DNA from: an uncultured Corynebacterium sp.
GTDB taxonomy: Bacteria > Actinomycetota > Actinomycetes > Mycobacteriales > Mycobacteriaceae
Direction of reading: 5' to 3'
DNA: 10,302 nucleotides
Assembly (NCBI GenBank): GCA_915275065.1
Contig: CAJZGD010000078.1
Location: forward strand, 1-10,302
How positions within the stretch are numbered: position 1 is the first letter of the stretch; the number at the start of each line of letters is the position of its first letter. The notes under the pieces are model-generated. The model ran no database searches and was not told where the DNA came from. It saw only the letters and a list, made by a program, of their open reading frames with translations. Of the stretch, positions 1 through 5,543 are shown piece by piece. The position numbers and the translations under genes are program-made.

Positions 1-667
1 CGTCGGTGCCGTCCGGGGCGTCGGCGAGGGGCTCGGTCTTGCCGATGACGTTGATGACGTCAAAACGGAAACCATGGATTCCTTTGGCCCGCCAGAAGTT
101 TACGATTTTTACCATTTCGTCGCGCACTTCTGGGTTACGCCAATTCAGATCAGCCTGGGTGGGGTCGTAAAGGTGAAGATAGTAGTTGCCGGTGTCACCA
201 AAAGGCGCCCAGGCGGGACCACCGAATTTTGATTCCCAGTTTGTAGGCAGGCCACCGTCTGCGGCGGGCGGCCGAATGATATAGAAGTCTTGGTATTTTT
301 TGTCACCGGCGAGGGCCTTTTGGAACCATTCGTGTTCGGTCGATGTGTGGTTGAGTACCATGTCGAGCATCACACCGATCCCGTTATCCGCAAGCGTGCG
401 CACGAGTTCATCGAAGTCATCCATGGTGCCGATGGCAGGATCAATGTCGTAGTAGTCGGCAACATCATAGCCACCGTCACGTTGCGGGGAGACGAAAAAT
501 GGATTGAACCAGATCATGTCGATCCCGAGGGAAGCTATATAGGGGATTTTTTCGATGACGCCCCGGAGGTCCCCTATGCCACTTCCGGTCGTGTCCCGGA
601 ATGATTTCGGATAAATCTGGTAGATAGCATATTCACGAAAACCCACTTTTGTGGGGGGCTTCCCCAT
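1..667 (-). CDS. treC: GH13 alpha-glucosidase, trehalose-6-phosphate hydrolase-like (N-terminal part, cut by window edge)
   Basis: Reading the minus strand from the ATG at 667 gives 222 uninterrupted residues that run off the left edge. The start MGKPPTKVGFREYAIYQIYP is preceded by a strong ribosome binding site (TAAGGAGAA, 6 bases before ATG). Family GH13 signatures appear in order: AIYQIYPKSF near residue 14, GIGDLRG near 30, NPFFVSPQRDGGYDVADYYD near 55-74, region I DMVLNH at 102-107 followed by TSTEHEWF, and region II GFRFDVINVIGK at 199-210, with Asp203 as the expected nucleophile. The general acid Glu and the third catalytic Asp lie beyond the edge. GH13 enzymes of this type hydrolyse alpha-glucosidic bonds in the cytoplasm. 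The NPFFVSPQRDxGYDVA and GTMDDFDELV blocks are closer to trehalose-6-phosphate hydrolase than to oligo-1,6-glucosidase, but maltose or isomaltose alpha-glucosidase is not excluded. Family full length is about 550 residues. A GlxR-type site lies upstream. Confidence 0.85.
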   Translation of the reverse strand, partial: MGKPPTKVGFREYAIYQIYPKSFRDTTGSGIGDLRGVIEKIPYIASLGIDMIWFNPFFVSPQRDGGYDVADYYDIDPAIGTMDDFDELVRTLADNGIGVMLDMVLNHTSTEHEWFQKALAGDKKYQDFYIIRPPAADGGLPTNWESKFGGPAWAPFGDTGNYYLHLYDPTQADLNWRNPEVRDEMVKIVNFWRAKGIHGFRFDVINVIGKTEPLADAPDGTD

Positions 668-689
668 AATTTTCTCCTTACCAAGAAGT

Positions 690-727
690 AAATGATAAAC
701 ATGACGATCGACAAATATTTATCATTT
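690..727. repeat. Perfect 10-bp inverted repeat upstream of the glycosidase gene
   Basis: AAATGATAAA (690-699) and TTTATCATTT (718-727) are exact reverse complements separated by 18 bases that contain CGATCG. The repeat lies 23-60 bases upstream of the glycosidase start codon, in its 5' leader or promoter. It could be an operator for a local sugar regulator or a leader hairpin; the sequence alone does not decide. Confidence 0.6.
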
Positions 728-743
728 TGAGATATATTTCACA
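728..743. promoter_or_regulatory. GlxR (CRP-type) binding site candidate
   Basis: TGAGATATATTTCACA matches the corynebacterial GlxR consensus TGTGANNTANNTCACA at 11 of 12 defined positions. GlxR is the cAMP-responsive CRP-family global regulator of carbon metabolism in corynebacteria. The site sits about 60 bases upstream of the glycosidase ATG, directly beside the 10-bp inverted repeat. It could also act on the plus-strand operon, although that starts almost 500 bases away. Confidence 0.65.
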
Positions 744-801
744 ATATTTATTGGATAGTGGCCCTTACTATACACCCCCTTATTAAGAGTGCAGCCCCCT
801 T

Positions 802-807
802 TATAAT
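802..807 (+). promoter_or_regulatory. Possible -10 box for the plus-strand cluster
   Basis: A perfect TATAAT lies in AT-rich DNA, pointing to the five-gene cluster. No convincing -35 is seen at the right spacing, which is common in actinobacteria. Use of this box would give a leader of about 400 nt before the first gene, so a closer promoter in 870-1216 is also possible. Confidence 0.25.
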
Positions 808-841
808 ATTTGTAAGTTAAATGTTATATAAAAGTCTTATA

Positions 842-858
842 TTGGCGTCTATTGCCAA
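842..858. repeat. TTGGC-N7-GCCAA palindrome
   Basis: Perfect 5-bp arms, TTGGC (842-846) and GCCAA (854-858), are separated by GTCTATT in the control region between the divergent genes. It is suitable as a dimeric regulator site or a small hairpin. No regulator can be named. Confidence 0.35.
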
Positions 859-869
859 ATACACATAAC

Positions 870-1216
870 TGACCGCCCCCGGTTGGGGCTATTCGACGGT
901 ATTGCTATGCAGGGGCGCAATGGGGCCAGGGGCCTACCAGGCCAACCCTCCGGTACCCTTCCTGCACCCTTCGCAAAATCTAGTCAAACCCGAACGCCCC
1001 ACCCCAGCAAGCCGTCAATCATGCAACCGCCAGTTTGTATTACCAGCACGTCTAGGTCCACAGACCGAATTTGACGCACGTTGCACGCAACCACCCCCCA
1101 CGAACTCTATGGAACCTGTGCTTGGCAAAATCTACGACACAATAACCAACATTTCCCACCGGAAAGATATGACAATATGTGTACCCCCGAAAAACCCTGA
1201 GCTGGTTTGAAGTACC
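870..1216. other. GC-richer gene-free stretch before the five-gene cluster
   Basis: No convincing gene is seen in about 350 bases. Open frames here have the composition of non-coding sequence (many Pro, Ser and Arg, no domain, no ribosome binding site). Local structures include GCCCC/GGGGC around 875-889, GGCCT-ACC-AGGCC around 930-942 and GTTGC-AC-GCAAC near 1080. It may be a long 5' leader, a decayed gene or a small RNA locus. Confidence 0.4.
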
Positions 1217-1846
1217 ATGGTAGCCATGGCATTTTTACTGAAACTCATCGCTATCGTCCTACTTTTAGTGGCACTCTTCGCGTTTTACCAATCATGGAAA
1301 GCTAAAAAATCTGGCACAAACGAGGGTGACAGACAACGCAACGATCCCCTCGCTTTTGCCGCCGGTGTATCCGGGGAAAATGACTTCAATCCAAAAGTTA
1401 TAGGCCCCGGCGCAATCCTTAGCCGCGGCGGCATTGACTATGTAGTGCGGGGCACGGTCACACTCAGCCAGGGACCATTCGTATGGCACGAACACATGAT
1501 CGACGGTGGTTCCGGTAGCCTATGGCTCAGCGTCGAAGTCGATGAGGGACAATTAGAACTCGTACTCTGGAATCCCCGGAAGGATCTTAATCTTGAACCA
1601 CAGGCCATCATCGAAGTTGATGGAGTAACCTACCGGGAGATCGAACGCGGCGGCGCCCGCTACACCACCGAAGGCACCACCGGCCTGCCCGCCGCCGGCG
1701 ACATGAGCTATGTGGACTACGAAGGCCCCAATGGAATGCGGTTAGGCCTGGAAAAATACGGACCAACCACCCCATGGGAAGCTACCATGGGCCAGGTTGT
1801 TACCCCGGGCGAGTTTAATGTCTTCCCAGCCCCGCCCGCCCAGTAA
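1217..1846 (+). CDS. DUF4178 family membrane-anchored protein
   Basis: This 209-residue protein has a single hydrophobic segment at about residues 5-25 (LLKLIAIVLLLVALFAF), then a basic stretch (WKAKK), which suggests an N-terminal anchor with the rest in the cytoplasm by the positive-inside rule. Residues 60-118 carry the DUF4178 pattern: PGAILSRGGIDYVVRGT, then FVWHEHMIDGGSGSLWLSVE and LELVLW. The second half (IIEVDGVTYREIERG, near 130-145) looks like a related beta-rich repeat. DUF4178 has no established biochemical role; in actinobacteria it is found beside DUF350, DUF4247, DUF2617 and spermidine-synthase-like genes, as here. The start could be the ATG at 1217 or the in-frame ATG at 1226; neither has a strong ribosome binding site. 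Only 15 bases separate its stop from the next start. Confidence 0.88.
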   Translation: MVAMAFLLKLIAIVLLLVALFAFYQSWKAKKSGTNEGDRQRNDPLAFAAGVSGENDFNPKVIGPGAILSRGGIDYVVRGTVTLSQGPFVWHEHMIDGGSGSLWLSVEVDEGQLELVLWNPRKDLNLEPQAIIEVDGVTYREIERGGARYTTEGTTGLPAAGDMSYVDYEGPNGMRLGLEKYGPTTPWEATMGQVVTPGEFNVFPAPPAQ

Positions 1847-1861
1847 CAGAATTTTACGTTC

Positions 1862-2422
1862 ATGATCGAATTCACGATTCCCGCAAAAGACGTATCTGCC
1901 AATGCGCTGGGATTCTGCTTAGGCGGCCCAGAACCGGAAGACCAACTTGCCGATACCGTTTTCATACCAGCACACCAGCCTGATGACGGCCAGCAGCTTT
2001 GTCTTCGTCTGTGCATTATAGGGGCCTCACATGTTGCGGAGCTTCTCGATAGAGACAACACCGTGGTGTTTCGGGAAGAAGTTTCGTGTGCCGCCCAACA
2101 GCATGGTGGAGAACCATTACGTGATACCCAGGAACGGGCCCTGACGCATTCGCACGGCAATTATCGTTTCCATGCCGAATATTTGTGCTACTCCCCGGAA
2201 GGCTTCGCTACCGCCGCGGCAGATCTCTGCGCGGTCTTTGATGACGATTGGCTCGTAGGAACCTTTCCAGGGGAGGGAAAATACCACATCACAGCATTAT
2301 TTGGCATGCCCCAGCATGATGGATGGCTCTGGGACACCTATCACTTCTACCCCAATGACTATACGGTGGTACACACCACATCAACGTTTCAGCCGCCATC
2401 ACAACGTGCAACCACAAGCTGA
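1862..2422 (+). CDS. DUF2617 family protein
   Basis: This 186-residue protein has no signal peptide or membrane segment and is presumably cytoplasmic. The C-terminal half shows the DUF2617 pattern: YRFHAEYLCY (101-110), an amphipathic helix FATAAADLCAVFDDDW, GTFPGEGKYHITALF (133-147), then WDTYHFYPNDYTVVHTTS (157-174). The N-terminal half is more divergent. DUF2617 has no known reaction; it recurs in the actinobacterial cluster seen here. The gene begins 15 bases after the DUF4178 stop and lacks a clear Shine-Dalgarno sequence, so translation is probably coupled to the preceding gene. Several Cys residues (19, 47, 51, 76, 109, 123) are present without a recognisable metal motif. Confidence 0.85.
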   Translation: MIEFTIPAKDVSANALGFCLGGPEPEDQLADTVFIPAHQPDDGQQLCLRLCIIGASHVAELLDRDNTVVFREEVSCAAQQHGGEPLRDTQERALTHSHGNYRFHAEYLCYSPEGFATAAADLCAVFDDDWLVGTFPGEGKYHITALFGMPQHDGWLWDTYHFYPNDYTVVHTTSTFQPPSQRATTS

Positions 2423-2468
2423 AAAAGCGGAATTTTAATGGATCGAAGGGACTGTAAGGACAGAAGAC

Positions 2469-2948
2469 ATGGAAAGCAGCAAGTGGCTGAAGATCGCTAT
2501 CGCCTGCCTGATTGGTGGGGTGCTCACGCTTCTTCTGGGGTACGCTATATCGACCGATAACACCGACATCAGCAAATATATTGCGAAAACATACAAAAAA
2601 GCTGATTCATCAGGTTTCGCCTCAGACCAGGCTGTGTACTCCTGCTCTGGCGAACCCAAAAAAGTAGCAAACGATATTGTGACCAAAGGCCCACGGCGAC
2701 CAGATGCGCAAAAGGAAGACTCCAAAACCAACACCGTCTACCTGCGCTACCCCAAGAACCTGGTGCAGGTGCTCACAAAAAATAATCAGTGCCTGATCGT
2801 GGTGGAGAGCCATAAACGACTCAATAATGGCACCTATGTGTTCATGGGTCCAGGCTTCGGGCCATCATCACCTGGATCATCGTCGGGTGGCCGATCCGGT
2901 TCCGGCAGCGGTGGCGGAGGTGGCGGCTCCGGCAGTGGTGTGAAATAA
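2469..2948 (+). CDS. DUF4247 family membrane-anchored protein with Gly/Ser-rich tail
   Basis: This 159-residue protein has one transmembrane segment (about residues 7-27, LKIAIACLIGGVLTLLLGYAI), then a conserved middle domain and a low-complexity tail of Gly and Ser (about 128-157). ISKYIAKTY, YSCSGEP (Cys59), VYLRYPKN and NNQCLIVVE (Cys108) are the expected DUF4247 landmarks. The two Cys residues could form a disulfide if the domain is outside the membrane, which the topology allows. The start at 2469 is supported by AAGGA 8 bases upstream. Function is unknown. It lies third in the cluster, 46 bases after the DUF2617 stop and 55 bases before the DUF350 gene. Confidence 0.87.
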   Translation: MESSKWLKIAIACLIGGVLTLLLGYAISTDNTDISKYIAKTYKKADSSGFASDQAVYSCSGEPKKVANDIVTKGPRRPDAQKEDSKTNTVYLRYPKNLVQVLTKNNQCLIVVESHKRLNNGTYVFMGPGFGPSSPGSSSGGRSGSGSGGGGGGSGSGVK

Positions 2949-3003
2949 GCATGTGAAATAATTAATGGGATGAAGAACCAATGATTGATGGGAGTGATAA
3001 CAC

Positions 3004-3486
3004 ATGCATCACATACTGCTAGCCACGCAGCCAACCGCACTACTCACAACGGTTCCTGCGCCAGAACAACCGCTAGGACAGGGCATTCTCAGCACCCTCA
3101 CCTATTTCGTCCTGTCCATGGCGATTTTCGGCATCGGCTTTGTTATCCAAGACCTGCTCACACCGGGCAAATTCCGCAAACAAGTCTTTGTGGATAATCT
3201 CCCCAATGCCTGCGTGCTGGCCGGATCGCAAGCCATAGCAATCGGTATCGTTCTTGCCACCGCCATATCAATCTCCCCAAACGACCTGGTGGAGGGGCTC
3301 ATTGCCACCGCCGCCTATGGGGTCGTGGGATTAGTGCTGCAAACCATTTTCTTAGTGCTACTGGAATGGCTAAATCCGGAAAAATTCCGCTACGTGGTAG
3401 AAGACACCAAATTACGGCCGTCAGTGCTACTCAGCGGTGTCATTCTCATCGTTGTGGGAGTCATTAACGCTGCATGTCTACTGTAG
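3004..3486 (+). CDS. DUF350 family four-helix membrane protein
   Basis: This 160-residue protein has four predicted membrane segments at about 30-50, 67-89, 97-121 and 140-159, typical of DUF350. Family marks include DLLTPGKFRKQVF after helix 1, NACVLAGSQAIAIG in helix 2 and LNPEKFRY after helix 3. GGGAG 9 bases before the ATG supports the start. The first 28 residues form a hydrophilic, Pro/Thr-containing extension. DUF350 proteins are proposed membrane components of polyamine-linked or envelope-stress gene clusters, but no transport activity is established. The 3' end overlaps the start of the spermidine-synthase-like gene by 13 bases (ATG at 3474, stop at 3484-3486), so the two are translationally coupled and probably act together in the membrane. 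Confidence 0.9.
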   Translation: MHHILLATQPTALLTTVPAPEQPLGQGILSTLTYFVLSMAIFGIGFVIQDLLTPGKFRKQVFVDNLPNACVLAGSQAIAIGIVLATAISISPNDLVEGLIATAAYGVVGLVLQTIFLVLLEWLNPEKFRYVVEDTKLRPSVLLSGVILIVVGVINAACLL

Positions 3487-5024
3487 AAATATCACCAGCA
3501 AAACGGTTTCTGCTGCTGGTGTCGGTATCAATCTGTGCCGCCGCCGGCTTGGTCTACGAGCTGGCACTGATTTCCCTATCCACCGTGCTCAACGGTGGCA
3601 GCATCGTCGAAACGTCCCTCATTGTGGCGGGGTTCGTTGCCGCCCTCGGCCTTGGTGCCCTCGCAGCAAAACCCCTGCTTCACCGGGCCGAAATTTCGTT
3701 CCTCATGATCGAACTGCTCCTGGGGCTCATCGGCGGCATGAGCGCAATGCTGCTCTACATCACATTCGTTATCATCGGGCAATCCCTCATCATTCTCACC
3801 CTATCGACCCTGGTGATTGGCATGTTCGTGGGTGCCGAACTGCCGCTACTCATGACGCTATTCCAACGCGGCCGGCTTGTCGACGCCGCAACCTCCGGTT
3901 CGGTGCTGGCCACCCTCAACGCCGCCGACTACCTGGGGGCCCTCCTAGGGGGCCTGGCCTGGCCATTCCTGCTCCTCCCCTACCTAGGGCTCATGCGGGG
4001 AACGCTGGCGGCTGGACTACTCAACCTCACCGCGGCCCTCGCAATCTCCATCATTGTGCTCCGCCACGACCTCAAGGTTCGACAATTTTATGTGATTATG
4101 ACCGGTCTTCTTGCCGCAATAAGCGTGCTGGTGGTGCTGTTCATCCGCAGCGACGGCATTATCACCACCGCCCGGCAACGGCTCTACGAATACCCGATCG
4201 TGTTCACCGCACAAACCAACTACCAGGAAATCGTCGTCACGCAATGGGGTAAGGATCGACGCCTCTACCTCAATGGTGGCCTGCAATATTCCACCAGGGA
4301 TGAGTACCGCTACACCGAATCACTCACCTATCCGACCCTCACAGACACCACCGAATCGGTGCTCATCATTGGGGGCGGTGATGGGCTGGCCGCCCGGGAA
4401 TTACTGAAGGTACCGACAATTCACCAAATCACCCAGGTGGAATTGGACCCCGTCATGATTGAGACAGCCAACACGGTGCTATTGGCCGACAATCAGGGGG
4501 CACTCAAAGACCCAAAAGTCCATGTCGTCATTGATGATGCCTTCAGCTGGGTGCGCGCCGGGGGTGACGGGCAGCGCTATGACGCGATCATTGTGGACTT
4601 ACCGGATCCCGACACGGAGATCGTGGGCAGGCTGTATACGGAGGAATTCTATGCGATGCTACTGAAGCAGCTCACGTCGCGGGGGATTATGACGGTGCAG
4701 TCCAGCAGCTCGTTTACCACACCGGATGTGTTTTCTCGAATTTATTCAACTCTGCAGGCTGCCGGGTGTCACACGGTAGTGCCCTATCATGTGCATGTTC
4801 CCACCTTTGGGGATTGGGGGTTTAATTCGTGTTTTGCGGATTCGCAGCCGTTCCAACTGCCCACCAACCTCCCAAAAGATGTGAAGTTTATCACCCCTGA
4901 GGTTCTAGCGTCAGCAACTATTTTTGGCCTAGATAATCAACCTCGAAAACTGGATCCGAACACATTAGACCATCAACGCATTGTAGACGATTTGCGTCGT
5001 GGTTATCGGGATGCTGGTGCGTAA
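3474..5024 (+). CDS. Membrane-integral spermidine synthase-like protein (polyamine aminopropyltransferase fold)
   Basis: This 516-residue protein has two parts. Residues about 10-235 hold seven hydrophobic segments. Residues about 245-490 form a spermidine-synthase-type Rossmann domain: the substrate-side segment YQEIVVTQWG...LYLNGGLQYSTRDEYRYTE, the SAM/decarboxylated-SAM binding motif GGGDG (300-304), VELDP (322-326, ribose-binding acidic residue), IDDAFSW, and the active-site loop DLPDP (Asp375 and Asp378). Such enzymes transfer an aminopropyl group from decarboxylated SAM to an amine; the true substrate of membrane-fused members is unknown. Polyamine biosynthesis genes (speD, ornithine or arginine decarboxylase) are absent nearby. 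The start overlaps the DUF350 gene. It is the last gene of the cluster. A methyltransferase-like or ligand-sensing role cannot be excluded. Confidence 0.9.
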   Translation: MSTVEISPAKRFLLLVSVSICAAAGLVYELALISLSTVLNGGSIVETSLIVAGFVAALGLGALAAKPLLHRAEISFLMIELLLGLIGGMSAMLLYITFVIIGQSLIILTLSTLVIGMFVGAELPLLMTLFQRGRLVDAATSGSVLATLNAADYLGALLGGLAWPFLLLPYLGLMRGTLAAGLLNLTAALAISIIVLRHDLKVRQFYVIMTGLLAAISVLVVLFIRSDGIITTARQRLYEYPIVFTAQTNYQEIVVTQWGKDRRLYLNGGLQYSTRDEYRYTESLTYPTLTDTTESVLIIGGGDGLAARELLKVPTIHQITQVELDPVMIETANTVLLADNQGALKDPKVHVVIDDAFSWVRAGGDGQRYDAIIVDLPDPDTEIVGRLYTEEFYAMLLKQLTSRGIMTVQSSSSFTTPDVFSRIYSTLQAAGCHTVVPYHVHVPTFGDWGFNSCFADSQPFQLPTNLPKDVKFITPEVLASATIFGLDNQPRKLDPNTLDHQRIVDDLRRGYRDAGA

Positions 5025-5174
5025 AATTTGGGGGTAGCCTTTCGATTGTTTGTCCGAATTTCCTAGTGCTATCTAGCCCGAAAAACACCCCCTAAATAGG
5101 TAAGTTAGTGTGGCAGGGGTAATTGCGCTAAGTGACGCCTAAGCGCAAGAATATTAACGATTTACTCCCAAATT

Positions 5175-5193
5175 GTAGGTAAGACTTATCAAG
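5175..5193. promoter_or_regulatory. DtxR-type iron box upstream of feoA
   Basis: GTAGGTAAGACTTATCAAG resembles the DtxR consensus TWAGGTTAGSCTAACCTWA at about 12 of 19 positions and has dyad symmetry (TAGGTAAG/CTTATCAA, 6 of 8 pairs). It lies about 40 bases before the feoA start, where an iron-loaded DtxR dimer would block transcription. A second half-site-like TAGGTAAGTTAG lies at 5097-5108. The function of the gene cluster (ferrous iron uptake) supports this reading. Confidence 0.55.
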
Positions 5194-5232
5194 GTTTTCC
5201 ACTCTATCATTTCAACTTTGGAGGTTCGTCTT

Positions 5233-5484
5233 ATGCCCCACTCCGATCAGATGCTTACATCAGTAAGCATCGGTCAGCGCTGCGTGCTTGCTGACATCAA
5301 CACGGAAGAGCTAAATGACGCCACCCGCCGGCGCCTCGCCGAGCTGGGATTTAGGCCAGGTATCACGGTCACCGTTACCCAAAAAATTAACAGTGGCGGC
5401 CGGGTTGTCAAAATTGGTAGCACTCGCTATGCAATTGACGGCCCCACTGCGCGCCAACTCCATGTGAATCCGATCCCCGCCTGA
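5233..5484 (+). CDS. feoA: FeoA, ferrous iron transport accessory protein
   Basis: This 83-residue protein has the small SH3-like fold pattern of FeoA: an N-terminal strand (VSIGQRCVLADI), a helix NDATRRRLAELGF (29-40), then RPGITVTVTQKI and the closing strands VVKIGSTRYAIDG. FeoA is a cytoplasmic partner of the FeoB transporter. The ATG at 5233 is chosen because GGAGG lies 9 bases upstream; an upstream in-frame TTG at 5218 overlaps that site and would add five residues. It is followed after 59 bases by feoB and preceded by a DtxR-like box. Confidence 0.93.
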   Translation: MPHSDQMLTSVSIGQRCVLADINTEELNDATRRRLAELGFRPGITVTVTQKINSGGRVVKIGSTRYAIDGPTARQLHVNPIPA

Positions 5485-5543
5485 TTGGGCCGGATCATCG
5501 CTGCGTATCACGTCGTAAAGCTACAAAAGCTATAAGGACCATC

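Noticed and set aside
871..900. Possible 6C-type actinobacterial RNA, suggested by the C-run
   Set aside because: Only one run of five C is present, and it sits in a stem rather than in two loops of six or more C.
902..1210. Open frame of about 100 residues in the intergenic region
   Set aside because: Composition is Pro/Ser/Arg/Gln-rich without domain-like hydrophobic pattern, there is no ribosome binding site, and an overlapping frame (883-1074) is equally poor.
1717..2160. Minus-strand open frame of 147 residues
   Set aside because: Lies opposite the DUF4178 and DUF2617 genes, whose protein patterns are clear; Ser/Cys/Trp-rich antisense composition.
3437..4252. Plus-strand open frame of 271 residues
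   Set aside because: Arg/His/Pro-rich shadow of the spermidine-synthase-like gene in another frame, with no domain.
5031..5091. GGGGG and CCCCC runs downstream of the spermidine-synthase-like gene as a terminator
   Set aside because: The arms are over 50 bases apart and no T-run follows; a weaker GCGCT/AGCGC pair near 5127-5147 also lacks a T-run.
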